From NCBI RefSeq assembly GCF_000718515.1, contig NZ_JNZS01000011.1, positions 62,001 through 126,000 on the forward strand: 64,000 nucleotides of DNA, given 5' to 3'. Positions 38,235 through 46,028 of this stretch are shown one piece after another. How positions within the stretch are numbered: position 1 is the stretch's first letter; each line of letters begins with the position of its first letter. The stretch is from Micromonospora parva (lineage in GTDB: Bacteria > Actinomycetota > Actinomycetes > Mycobacteriales > Micromonosporaceae). The position numbers were made by a program, and so were the translations under genes. The notes below the pieces were generated by a model, which worked only from the letters and a program-made list of their open reading frames with translations, was not told the DNA's origin and made no database searches.

Positions 38235-40025
38235 GTGGCGCGCGAGTTCAGCACCGTAGGCGTGGTCGGGCTGGGCACCATGGGTGCCGGCATCGTCGAG
38301 GTCTTCGCCCGCAACGGCATCGACGTGGTGGCCGTGGAGATCTCCGCACCCGCCCTGGAACGCGGCCGGGCCACCCTGAAGGGCTCCACCGACCGGGCGG
38401 TCGCCAAGGGCAAGCTCGCCGAGGCGGACCGCGACGCCCTGCACGAGCGGGTGCACTTCGCGGTCGGGCTGGACGCGCTGCACTCCGTCGACCTGGTCAT
38501 CGAGGCGGTGCCCGAGCACCTGGACCTCAAGCAGCGGATCTTCGCGGAGCTGGACCGGGTCTGCCGCCCCGACACGATCCTCGCCACCAACACCTCGTCG
38601 CTGAGCGTCACCGAGATCTCGGTGGCCACCAGCCGACCCAACCAGGTCATCGGCATCCACTTCTTCAACCCGGCCCCGGTGATGAAGCTGGTCGAGGTGG
38701 TCCGCACCGTCGTCACCGCGCCCGAGGTGGTCGCCGACGTGGAGGCGCTCTGCGCCCGGCTCGGCAAGGTCGACGTCACCATCAACGACCGGGCCGGCTT
38801 CATCGCCAACGCGCTGCTCTTCGGCTACCTCAACCACGCCGTCGGCATGTTCGAGTCGCACTACGCGACCCGGGAGGACATCGACGCCGCGATGAAGCTC
38901 GGCTGCGGCCTGCCGATGGGCCCGCTGGCGCTGATGGACCTCATCGGTCTGGACACCGCGTACGAGATCCTCGACACCATGTACCGGCGCGGCGGGCGGG
39001 ACCGCCGGCACGCCCCGGTGCCGCTGCTCAAGCAGATGGTGACGGCGGGACTGCTCGGCCGGAAGTCCGGCCGGGGCTTCTACACCTACGAGCGGCCCGG
39101 CTCCCCGGTGGTCGTACCGGATGAGGCGACGCCGCTGGCCACGGAGTCGGCGCTCGCCGACGGGGCTCGCGCCATCGCGAAGGTGGGCGTGGTGGGTTCC
39201 GGGACGATGGCCACCGGGATCATCGATGTGTTCGCGAAGGCCGGCTACGAGGTCGTCTCGGTCACCCGCGGCGCGGAGAAGTCCGCGAAGGTCTGTGAGG
39301 CGGTGAAGACCTCGCTGAACAAGGGCGTGGTGCGCGGCAAGCTCGCCGAGGCCGACCGGGACGCCGCGCTGGGCCGGATCAGCTGGTCCGCCACGCTCGA
39401 CCACCTCGCCGACGTCGACCTGGTGGTCGAGGCGGTCGTCGAGGAGTTGAGCGTCAAGAAGGCCCTCTTCGCCAGCCTCGACGAGATCTGCAAGCCGGGC
39501 GTCGTGCTGGCCACCACCACCTCGTCGCTGCCGGTGATCGACGTGGCGATGGCCACCCAGCGGCCGGCCGACGTGGTGGGGCTGCACTTCTTCAATCCGG
39601 CGCCGGTCATGCCGCTGGTCGAGGTCGTCCGCACCATCCGCACCTCCCCGGAGGCCACCGCCACCGCCCGCGCCGTCTGCGCCGCCCTCGGCAAGACCGG
39701 CGTGGTCTGCGGCGACCGGTCCGGGTTCATCGTCAACGCGCTGCTCTTCCCGTACCTGAACGACGCGGTGAAGATGCTGGAGGCCAGCTACTCCACGGCC
39801 GACGACATCGACCACGCCATGAAGCTGGGCTGCGGCTACCCGATGGGCCCGTTCGAGCTGCTGGACGTGGTGGGGCTGGACGTCTCGCTGGCCATCCAGC
39901 GCGAGCTGTACCTGGAACTGCGCGAGCCGGGCTTCGCGCCCGCGCCGCTGCTGGAGCACCTGGTCACCGCCGGCTATCTGGGCCGCAAGACCCGCCGCGG
40001 CTTCCGCGACCACTCACACCGCTGA
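38235..40025 (+). CDS. Tandem-duplicated 3-hydroxyacyl-CoA dehydrogenase (two fused copies)
   Basis: The 596-residue protein is two complete 3-hydroxyacyl-CoA dehydrogenases end to end. Copy 1 covers ~1-285 (GVVGLGTMGAGIVEVF, NTSSLSVTEIS, GIHFFNPAPVMKLVE, LGCGLPMGPLALMD, GRKSGRGFYTY). Copy 2 covers ~305-596 (GVVGSGTMATGIIDVF, TTSSLPVIDVA, GLHFFNPAPVMPLVE, LGCGYPMGPFELLD, GRKTRRGFRDH). Both keep the Rossmann Gly motif and the catalytic His, so both could be active. Natural enzymes of this class form two-domain homodimers, so fusion may make an internal dimer. The GTG start has GGGGAGG upstream. The shared operator links it to the ethylmalonyl-CoA genes. Confidence 0.92.
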   Translation: MAREFSTVGVVGLGTMGAGIVEVFARNGIDVVAVEISAPALERGRATLKGSTDRAVAKGKLAEADRDALHERVHFAVGLDALHSVDLVIEAVPEHLDLKQRIFAELDRVCRPDTILATNTSSLSVTEISVATSRPNQVIGIHFFNPAPVMKLVEVVRTVVTAPEVVADVEALCARLGKVDVTINDRAGFIANALLFGYLNHAVGMFESHYATREDIDAAMKLGCGLPMGPLALMDLIGLDTAYEILDTMYRRGGRDRRHAPVPLLKQMVTAGLLGRKSGRGFYTYERPGSPVVVPDEATPLATESALADGARAIAKVGVVGSGTMATGIIDVFAKAGYEVVSVTRGAEKSAKVCEAVKTSLNKGVVRGKLAEADRDAALGRISWSATLDHLADVDLVVEAVVEELSVKKALFASLDEICKPGVVLATTTSSLPVIDVAMATQRPADVVGLHFFNPAPVMPLVEVVRTIRTSPEATATARAVCAALGKTGVVCGDRSGFIVNALLFPYLNDAVKMLEASYSTADDIDHAMKLGCGYPMGPFELLDVVGLDVSLAIQRELYLELREPGFAPAPLLEHLVTAGYLGRKTRRGFRDHSHR

Positions 40026-40028
40026 CCG

Positions 40029-40057
40029 GGTCAACGCCCGTGGGCGCTGGGCGCGTC
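40029..40057 (+). promoter_or_regulatory. Possible autoregulatory promoter of the SigE-family gene
   Basis: GGTCAAC (40029-40035) and CGTC (40054-40057) are separated by 18 nt just before the sigma gene, an arrangement like ECF-type promoters. The motif is short and unproven. Confidence 0.35.
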
Positions 40058-40065
40058 TGCAGGGT

Positions 40066-40560
40066 GTGACCTTCGAGGAGTACGTCAGCAGCCGGGGTCC
40101 GGCGCTGGTCCGGCTCGCCCGGCTGCTGACCGGTGACGAGCACCGGGCCGAGGACCTTGCCCAGGACGTGCTGTCCCAGGCGTACGTGCAGTGGCGCCGG
40201 ATCGCCCGTGCCGACCGTCCGGACGTGTACGTGCGCCGGATGCTGGTCAACGCCAACATCTCCTGGTGGAGGCGACGGTCCAGCCGGGAACTGGTCGTCG
40301 ACACCTTCGCCGAGCGGGCGCACCGGGGCGACCTGGGCGGCGAAGCGGCCGACCGGGACGAGATGTGGCGGCTGATCCTGGGCCTGCCCGACCGTCAGCG
40401 GGCGGTCCTGGTGCTGCGCTACTACGAGGACCTCGACGACGCGACGATCGCGCAGATCCTGAACTGCTCGCCGGTCACCGTCCGTACCCACGCGATGCGG
40501 GCGCTCGCCAACCTCCGGGAGCGCTGCGGTGCCCCGGCCAGCAACGGGAGCCGACCGTGA
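40066..40560 (+). CDS. SigE-family (ECF-type) RNA polymerase sigma factor
   Basis: The 164-residue protein has region 2 (LVRLARLLTGDEHRAEDLAQDVLSQAYVQW, ~14-43 in parts) and region 4 (LPDRQRAVLVLRYYEDLDDATIAQILNCSPVTVRTHAMRAL, ~108-148 in parts) with no regions 1.1 or 3. The size and the GDEHRAEDL wording fit the SigE-family of short actinobacterial sigma factors. GTG at 40066 is used. Its TGA overlaps the GTG of a membrane-anchored partner gene, as for sigma/anti-sigma pairs. Confidence 0.9.
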   Translation: MTFEEYVSSRGPALVRLARLLTGDEHRAEDLAQDVLSQAYVQWRRIARADRPDVYVRRMLVNANISWWRRRSSRELVVDTFAERAHRGDLGGEAADRDEMWRLILGLPDRQRAVLVLRYYEDLDDATIAQILNCSPVTVRTHAMRALANLRERCGAPASNGSRP

Positions 40561-41606
40561 CAGACCTCGACGAGCGGATCATCTCCACCCTGCGGAAGCA
40601 CGCCGAGGGTCAGGTGGACATCAGCCGGTTGACCAGCGGGGCGGTTGCCCGGGGCCGGGCCCGGCGGATGCGGCGACGGGCCGCGGTGGGCGGGACGGCG
40701 CTCGGCGTGGTGACCGTGCTCGGCCTCGGCGTGGCGGGCGGCGGTGGGCTGCCCGTGCGGGTGCCGTGGACGGGGGCGAAACCGGCAGACCAGGCGGCCA
40801 CGCCGGCGGCGGCCCCCGGGGTGCCGGGGGCACTCACCCGGCCTGATCTGGTCGGAAAGGACCCCGGTCTGCTGCACTTCGGCGTCGACCCGGCTCACGC
40901 CCGCTACCTGAGCTGGCGGTCGGCGGCCGGCCTGGAGAGCGCCCAACTGGATCTCGGCGGTGCGGCGCCGGTCAGTTTCTCCCTCGCCCGCAGCGCCGCC
41001 GTCGCCGAGGAGGTCCACCTGGAGGGCGACAGGTACGTCCCGCAACCGGCGGACCCGCCCTACGACGGTCAGTTGAATCGGTTCTCCCTGGACGTGGCCG
41101 ACAGTGACCCGATCTGGGTGCTGCGGTGGCAGCCGGTGCCCGGCCTCTTCGCCCGCCTGCGCACGGTGGCGCCCACCGACGCGGCGCTGCAGGCGGCCAG
41201 GAGCGCGCTGCGGCTGGATGTGGCGCACCGGTGCAGCGCCCCGATGCGGCTCGCCGCGATGCCGGCCGGGGCGTGGAGTGCCGGATGCGAGGTCACCGTG
41301 GCCAACCTCCCGGCCGCGCTGGACGTCTCGCTGGTCGTCAACGGGAGCGGGTTCCGCTCGATGGAGGTGCGGCTCCGATCCCCGCACAGCATCGTCGGTG
41401 ACCGCCCGGAACCCAACGCGACGGCGGCCGGGCGGCCGGCCTACGTCGACCCGCAGGGCGAGACGATGGAGTTGCTCGACGTCCCGAAGGCCCAAGTCAC
41501 CGCCGGTTGGGGCCGGCCGAACGAGGGTTTCACCGAGGAGGACGCGGCGACGGTGCTGGGCGGGGTGCAGGTCGCCGAGCACCTGGACCGACCCACGACC
41601 TGGTGA
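40557..41606 (+). CDS. Single-pass membrane protein, probable partner of the sigma factor
   Basis: The 349-residue protein has a short cytoplasmic N-terminus (~42 residues, Arg-rich RGRARRMRRRAA), one membrane helix (~44-62) and a ~280-residue extracytoplasmic part with two Cys (~225 and ~241). No zinc-binding HxxxCxxC anti-sigma motif is seen. The GTGA overlap with the sigma gene implies coupled translation and suggests an anti-sigma or sensor role; this is inferred from context only. Nothing in the external domain was recognised. Confidence 0.7.
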   Translation: MTDLDERIISTLRKHAEGQVDISRLTSGAVARGRARRMRRRAAVGGTALGVVTVLGLGVAGGGGLPVRVPWTGAKPADQAATPAAAPGVPGALTRPDLVGKDPGLLHFGVDPAHARYLSWRSAAGLESAQLDLGGAAPVSFSLARSAAVAEEVHLEGDRYVPQPADPPYDGQLNRFSLDVADSDPIWVLRWQPVPGLFARLRTVAPTDAALQAARSALRLDVAHRCSAPMRLAAMPAGAWSAGCEVTVANLPAALDVSLVVNGSGFRSMEVRLRSPHSIVGDRPEPNATAAGRPAYVDPQGETMELLDVPKAQVTAGWGRPNEGFTEEDAATVLGGVQVAEHLDRPTTW

Positions 41607-41649
41607 CCGCCCCGGGCGGCCGCACCCGCCGGACGTACGCTTGGTGACT

Positions 41650-41973
41650 GTGAGCCCCCGTCGCAATCGCCCTCGCCGGGACGAGAACGCCAACCTGGAC
41701 GCCGACCGGGTCCGGCAGGGCGTCGCCTCGGTGCAGCAATGGACCGACGGCGCCTGGCAGGTACGCGGCATCGGCGCCGGCGCGTCGGTCAAGACGTACC
41801 GTTGCCCCGGTTGTGACCAGGAGATCCGACCCGGGGTGGCGCACCTGGTGGCCTGGCCGGCGGACGGCCTGGGTGACCTGACCGACCGGCGGCACTGGCA
41901 CAGCGGCTGCTGGCGGGCCCGGGACCGGCGCGGCCCGGCGGTGCAGCGCGGCCGGGGCACCCCGCGCTACTGA
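41650..41973 (+). CDS. Small zinc-ribbon-like protein, function unknown
   Basis: The 107-residue basic protein has CPGC (~57-60), a following His and HWHSGCW (~87-93), a pattern that could bind zinc. Similar proteins in actinobacteria are often loosely annotated as ATP/GTP-binding, but no P-loop is present here. The GTG at 41650 is preferred because TACGCT lies 8 nt upstream; GTG at 41644 is in frame. The last ~60 bp of the gene are duplicated directly downstream. Confidence 0.65.
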   Translation: MSPRRNRPRRDENANLDADRVRQGVASVQQWTDGAWQVRGIGAGASVKTYRCPGCDQEIRPGVAHLVAWPADGLGDLTDRRHWHSGCWRARDRRGPAVQRGRGTPRY

Positions 41974-41998
41974 GCTGGCGGGCCCGGGGCCGGCGCGG

Positions 41999-42070
41999 CC
42001 CGGCGGTGCAGCGCGGCCCGGCGGTGCAGCGCGGCCCGGCGGTGCAGCGCGGCCCGGCGGTGCAGCGCGG
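41999..42070 (+). repeat. 18-bp tandem repeat (4 copies) in a duplicated gene end
   Basis: CCCGGCGGTGCAGCGCGG is repeated four times exactly (41999-42070). Its flanks (GCGGGCCCGGGGCCGGCG before and CCGGGGCACCCCGCGCTACT after) repeat the end of the preceding gene including its stop codon. The unit equals six codons. The 221-bp gap to the hydrolase gene holds nothing else recognised. Confidence 0.9.
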
Positions 42071-42194
42071 CCGGGGCACCCCGCGCTACTGAGCTGGCCC
42101 ACCGGGAGGCCTCGCGCGTGCGGCCCGAGCGACCTGGGTCACCCTCTTCTCGCCTGGGCGGGCGGCGGCGGCGACTTCGCGACAGACTTGGGCG

Positions 42195-43004
42195 GTGAGC
42201 ACAGCGATCCGCGCGTCGTCGATCCTGCCCGGCCGCCGGGAGGACATCGAGCTGCACACCGCCGACGGTCTGCGGCTGGTCGGTGAGCTGGCCCTGCCGG
42301 CCGACCGGCCGCCGGTGGCCACCCTGGTCTGCCTGCACCCGCTGCCCACCCACGGCGGAATGATGGACAGCCACGTGTTCCGCAAGGCGGCCTGGCGGCT
42401 GCCCGCGCTGGCCGACCTGGCGGTGCTGCGGTTCAACACCCGGGGCACCAGCAGCGTGCGCGGCACCAGCGAGGGAGCCTTCGACGGCGCGGTGGGCGAG
42501 CGGTACGACGTGGCCGCCGCCATCGAGTACGCGGAGTTCGCCGAACTGCCCAACATCTGGCTCGTCGGCTGGTCGTTCGGCACCGACCTGGCGCTGAAGT
42601 ACGGCTGCGACCCGGCGATCGCCGGGGCGATCCTGCTCTCCCCGCCGCTGCGCTTCTCCGCCCCGGAGGACCTGGCCACCTGGGCCAGTTCGGGTCGGCC
42701 GCTGGTGGCGCTGGTGCCGGAGTTCGACGACTACCTGCGCCCCACCGAGGCGGGGGAGCGGTTCGCCGCCGTGCCGCAGGCCGAGGTGGTCGGGGTCCCG
42801 GGTGCCAAGCACCTCTGGGTGGGCGACGCGGAGACGGTCCTCGATGAGATCGTCCGGCGGGTCAACCCGGCCGTCGAGGTGCCGCTGCCGACCACCTGGG
42901 ACGGCCCGATGGAGGCCGGCGACGTCAGCGCGTACGCCGACCGTACGGTGGCTGCCTTCGCCGACACGCCCGTCCCCGGCCCGGCCGCCGGTCAGGCCGA
43001 CTGA
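42195..43004 (+). CDS. Alpha/beta-hydrolase (dienelactone-hydrolase-like)
   Basis: The 269-residue protein has LVCLHPLPTHGG (~49-60), the nucleophile elbow VGWSFGTD (~120-127) and a late His in GAKHLWVGD (~204). It resembles small alpha/beta-hydrolases acting on short acyl or lipid substrates. No Shine-Dalgarno is present; CAGACT (42183-42188) lies exactly 6 nt before the GTG, so translation is probably leaderless. A hexanucleotide repeat starts 10 nt after the stop. Confidence 0.82.
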   Translation: MSTAIRASSILPGRREDIELHTADGLRLVGELALPADRPPVATLVCLHPLPTHGGMMDSHVFRKAAWRLPALADLAVLRFNTRGTSSVRGTSEGAFDGAVGERYDVAAAIEYAEFAELPNIWLVGWSFGTDLALKYGCDPAIAGAILLSPPLRFSAPEDLATWASSGRPLVALVPEFDDYLRPTEAGERFAAVPQAEVVGVPGAKHLWVGDAETVLDEIVRRVNPAVEVPLPTTWDGPMEAGDVSAYADRTVAAFADTPVPGPAAGQAD

Positions 43005-43014
43005 CCCGGACGTC

Positions 43015-43085
43015 TCCCGGTCCCGGTCCCGGTCCCGGTCCCGGTCCCGGTCCCGGTCCCGGTCCCGGTCCCGGTCCCGGTCCCG
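43015..43085 (+). repeat. Hexanucleotide microsatellite (TCCCGG)n
   Basis: Eleven perfect TCCCGG units (43015-43080) plus a partial unit form a 71-bp simple repeat just after the hydrolase stop. It is non-coding on both sides and expected to vary in length. Confidence 0.95.
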
Positions 43086-43105
43086 CGCATCCTCGCGTGG
43101 CCGCA

Positions 43106-43185
43106 CCGAGATCGTGCTCGATCCTGGTTGTAGTGGCATCAGAAGATGGCGAGGCCACTACTTCCGGGATCGAGCACGATCTCGG
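43106..43185. repeat. Intergenic palindrome, family B (GATCGTGCTCGATCC type), copy 1
   Basis: Perfect 19-bp arms (CCGAGATCGTGCTCGATCC at 43106-43124 and its complement at 43167-43185) enclose a second pair TAGTGG/CCACTA (43131-43136, 43155-43160). A homologous left half occurs at 51521. The ~100 bp to the right are GC-rich imperfect repeats without a gene. Confidence 0.85.
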
Positions 43186-43293
43186 CGGGGCGGCGCGGGC
43201 CGGCGCGGGACCTGGGCGGCGTGGGACCTGGGCGGCGCGGGACGGGGCGGTGCGGGCAGCGCGGGGCGCGGCGGGCTGGCGCGGGGTGCGACC

Positions 43294-44574
43294 TCAGCGG
43301 CGTTGCTGGCGGGGCAGCACCACCTCGCGCAGGATCAGTTGCAGGGCGGCCACCGTGGGGATGGCGATCAGCGCGCCCACCACGCCCAGCAGTGACACCC
43401 CGAGCAGCGCGGCCAGCAGGGCGGCCACCTCGTTGACCTCCACCGAGCGCCGCATCACCTTCGGGTAGATGAGGTAGTTCTCCACCTGCTGGTAGATGAG
43501 GAAGAAGACCGCGCAGGCGATGCCGGTGGGCAGGTCGGCGGCGAAGCCGACCAGGCTCACGATCACCGCGCCGAGGGTGGCGCCGATCTGCGGGATCAGG
43601 TCGGTCACCGCGACGACCACGGCCAGCGCGAACGGGTACGGCAGGTCGACGATCAGCGCGAAGACGAAGGTGGTCGCGCCGGCCAGCACCGCGATGCTCA
43701 GCGCGCCGACCATGTAGGAGCCGACCTTTGCCAAAATTTCGTCACCGATCAGCTGCACCCGTTCCCGGCGCGACCGGGGCACCAACGAGTAGCCCAGCGA
43801 GCGCAACCGGTCGAAATAGGCCAGGAAGTAGATCGTCAGCACCAGCACGGTCAGCGTCCGGAACACCGTGCCGAAGATCAGTTGTGCGCCGCCCAGCACC
43901 CCGCCGAGCGCCCGCCCGACCGTCTGGGCGTTGGCGGCGTTCTGCACCCGCTCCACCACGTCGTACCGCTCCACCAGGTCATTGACCGTCGGGTTGCGGC
44001 GCAGCTCGTCGAGCAGGCTCGGGATCTGATCGATGAACTGCCCCGACTGGGTGACGATCGGCGGGACCAGCGCCACCACGCCGCCGCAGAGCAGCAACAC
44101 CACTGTCAACGCCACCGCGGCCACCGCCAGGCCGTGCGGCACACCCCAGCGGCCCAGCCGGACCACCGCCGGGTTGAGACCGACAGCGAGGAAGAGCGCG
44201 ATCACCACCAGCACCAGGATGCCGCCGGCATTGCGAATCCCCAGATAGAGGGTGTACGCCAGCAGCACGCCCAGCGCGCCGGTGAAACCGATCAGGAAAC
44301 TGCTGCGGCGCAGTGGCCGCCCCGGCGTGCCGAACTTTCCGGACGGGACCGCGGGCGGCTCGTCCGGGTCGATCCCCGGGGCGGGAACCGGCACCGGCGG
44401 TGGCGTCTGCACCGGCTGCGGACTTGCCGCCCGCTGTGCTTGCGCTGCCTGCGGAGTTTCCGCTGGGTGCGGTGTTTCCGCCGGCTCGGGTGTTTGCGCC
44501 GGCTGCGGTGTTTGCGCTGGCGGGGGACCGGCGGTCACGTCCGGGTCGTCGCCAGCCGGGTCGTGCTGTGGCAC
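43294..44574 (-). CDS. AI-2E family (PerM-like) membrane transporter
   Basis: The 426-residue protein has a ~75-residue N-terminal tail made of Pro/Gln/Thr/Glu repeats (TPQPAQTPEPAETPHPAETP-like), then about eight membrane helices. The family wording is SFLIGFTGALGVLLAYTLY, DQIPSLLDELRRNP, DLIPQIGATLGAV (~342) and YQQVENYLIYPKVM (~372). AI-2E family proteins export small molecules or ions; the name does not prove AI-2 transport. The disordered tail is an unusual addition. Similar codon use to neighbours. Confidence 0.88.
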   Translation of the reverse strand: MPQHDPAGDDPDVTAGPPPAQTPQPAQTPEPAETPHPAETPQAAQAQRAASPQPVQTPPPVPVPAPGIDPDEPPAVPSGKFGTPGRPLRRSSFLIGFTGALGVLLAYTLYLGIRNAGGILVLVVIALFLAVGLNPAVVRLGRWGVPHGLAVAAVALTVVLLLCGGVVALVPPIVTQSGQFIDQIPSLLDELRRNPTVNDLVERYDVVERVQNAANAQTVGRALGGVLGGAQLIFGTVFRTLTVLVLTIYFLAYFDRLRSLGYSLVPRSRRERVQLIGDEILAKVGSYMVGALSIAVLAGATTFVFALIVDLPYPFALAVVVAVTDLIPQIGATLGAVIVSLVGFAADLPTGIACAVFFLIYQQVENYLIYPKVMRRSVEVNEVAALLAALLGVSLLGVVGALIAIPTVAALQLILREVVLPRQQRR

Positions 44575-44589
44575 CAGGGACCTCCCGGC

Positions 44590-44673
44590 TCAGGCCGTCG
44601 GACGACGGGCGACGACCACGAACGCCCGCCACGCGGCAGGCGCGAACACCAGCACCGGGCCGGTCAGGTCCAT
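44590..44673 (-). pseudogene. DUF397 remnant with internal deletion
   Basis: The 27-residue frame begins MDLTG like intact DUF397 proteins and continues PVLVFAPAAWRAFV, which is the C-terminal end of that family. The usual ~35-residue middle (WRKSS...CVEVA...VRDSK) is missing, as if deleted between two Gly codons. Just upstream on the same strand a short frame ends in IELIKEVVTSW before a stop overlapping this ATG, possibly the tail of the XRE-type regulator that normally precedes DUF397 genes. Most of the 299-bp region to 44972 carries no intact gene. Confidence 0.55.
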
Positions 44674-44900
44674 GAGGTCACGACTTCCTTTATCAGTTCG
44701 ATCGACTGGCGGCGGGACAACCGCACCGTTTCTGATCATCTCCCCACGCGCCAGCAGCGTAGCCACCTCATGGTCGCCATCGACCACGCGACCGTCAATC
44801 CGGTGTGCCCCATGTGCCCCACCCAACCATCGTCAGCGCCCCCGGCCGGATTGAACGGTCCGGAAAGGCCGACGACACCCCGGACGTCGACCAGGCTCGT

Positions 44901-44949
44901 AGATCTTGGACAGTTTCCGTCACGTCCTGACGGAAACTGTCCAAGATCT
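44901..44949. repeat. Perfect palindrome left of the AbiEi/DUF559 gene (family A)
   Basis: AGATCTTGGACAGTTTCCGT plus CA (44901-44922) pairs exactly with 44928-44949 around a 5-nt loop. It ends 23 nt before the start codon. Its partner on the other side of the gene is at 45963. Confidence 0.9.
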
Positions 44950-44972
44950 GGTGGTGAGGCGGCGTCCCGGCG

Positions 44973-45962
44973 GTGAAGGCTGTTCGGATGCTGCCCGCCG
45001 ACGACGCCGACGCCCTCGACTGGCTCGCCTTCGAGCAGGCGGGCGTGCTGACCACCGCGCAGGTCGCCGGGCTGCTCAGCGAGGGGGCGGTGCGGGGCCG
45101 GATTCGCACCGGCCGATGGCGGTCGATCTGCCGGGGGATCCTGCTGACCGGCAACGGCCGCCTGACCCGTGACCAGCAACTGTGGGTTGCGGTGCTGGCC
45201 GCCGGACCGGGCGCGATGCTGGCCGGGGTGACCGCAGCCGCCGAGGCCGGGGTACGGGGGCTGCGCCGCGAACCACTGCACGTGCTGGTGCCGGCCGCTC
45301 GCCGTGCGGCGCGGACCACACTGCGTCGCCTGCCGATCGACATGCCAGCGGTGCTGGTGCATCGCACGACGGTGCTGCCCGAATCACACCGTCAACTCGC
45401 CCGCCCGCCGCGTACCACGACGGCGCGGGCCCTGGTGGACGCGGCAGGCTGGGCGGCCGGCATGGACGAGGCGCAGGCGGTGCTGGCCGCCGGTTGCCAG
45501 CAACGCCGGGTGATGCCCGAGGAGTTGCGGGCGGTGCTCGACGTGCTGCCCCGGGCGCCGCGCCGGCACCTGATCGGGCAGACGGTCGGCGACATCGCGG
45601 GCGGCGCACAGGCGCTCTCCGAGATCGATTTTCTGCGGCTGTGCCGCCGGCACCGGCTGCCCGCACCCGATCTCCAGGAACACCGGGTTGACGCGGCCGG
45701 CCGCAACCGCTGGCTGGACGCGTACTGGCGGAAGTGGCGGGTGCAGGTGGAGGTCGACGGGGCGCACCACATGGACGCCAGGCAGTGGGCGGCGGACATG
45801 CGTCGGCAGAACGACGTCTGGACCAGCGGCGACCGGATCCTGCGCTTCCCGGCCTGGCTGGTCCGTGCCCGCCCGGACGAGGTCGCCGACACCGTCCGCC
45901 GCGCTCTCGTAGCGGCCGGCTGGACCCCCACCCCACCGCTGCGTCACCCAACGGCAAAGTGA
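44973..45962 (+). CDS. AbiEi-type N-terminal domain plus DUF559 nuclease-like protein
   Basis: The 329-residue protein has an N-terminal winged-helix-like part (~12-60: FEQAGVLTTAQVAGLL, RGRIRTGRWRSICRG) similar to the AbiEi antitoxin domain. Its C-terminal part (~225-315) resembles DUF559 of the Vsr/PD-(D/E)xK nuclease group (LDAYWRKWRVQVEVDGAHH, RQNDVWTSGDRILRFPAW). Such fusions are numerous in actinobacteria, often as isolated genes; function unproven. It starts with GTG and has no toxin partner beside it. It is bounded on both sides by nearly identical palindromes, the right one beginning at the base after its stop codon. Confidence 0.78.
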   Translation: MKAVRMLPADDADALDWLAFEQAGVLTTAQVAGLLSEGAVRGRIRTGRWRSICRGILLTGNGRLTRDQQLWVAVLAAGPGAMLAGVTAAAEAGVRGLRREPLHVLVPAARRAARTTLRRLPIDMPAVLVHRTTVLPESHRQLARPPRTTTARALVDAAGWAAGMDEAQAVLAAGCQQRRVMPEELRAVLDVLPRAPRRHLIGQTVGDIAGGAQALSEIDFLRLCRRHRLPAPDLQEHRVDAAGRNRWLDAYWRKWRVQVEVDGAHHMDARQWAADMRRQNDVWTSGDRILRFPAWLVRARPDEVADTVRRALVAAGWTPTPPLRHPTAK

Positions 45963-46007
45963 ATCTTGGACACTTTCCGTCAACACCTGACGGAAAGTGT
46001 CCAAGAT
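45963..46007. repeat. Perfect palindrome right of the AbiEi/DUF559 gene (family A)
   Basis: ATCTTGGACACTTTCCGTCA (45963-45982) pairs exactly with 45988-46007 around a 5-nt loop. Compared with the copy at 44901, one arm base is G-to-C changed and the opposite arm carries the matching C-to-G change, so pairing is kept. Confidence 0.9.
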
Positions 46008-46028
46008 CTCGAAGCCTGGATGGGGCGG

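Noticed and set aside
37176..40013. 945-codon reverse-strand open frame opposite the hydrolase and fused dehydrogenase
   Set aside because: Low-complexity His/Arg/Gly translation without motifs; both forward genes are unambiguous.
43015..43085. Possible CRISPR array
   Set aside because: Units of 6 bp without spacers; it is a microsatellite. No cas genes are present. The 18-, 24- and 58-bp repeats are also contiguous and lack spacers.
44973..45962. Type IV toxin-antitoxin (AbiE) system
   Set aside because: Only the AbiEi-like N-terminal domain is present and no AbiEii-type nucleotidyltransferase gene is adjacent, so a complete toxin-antitoxin pair cannot be claimed.
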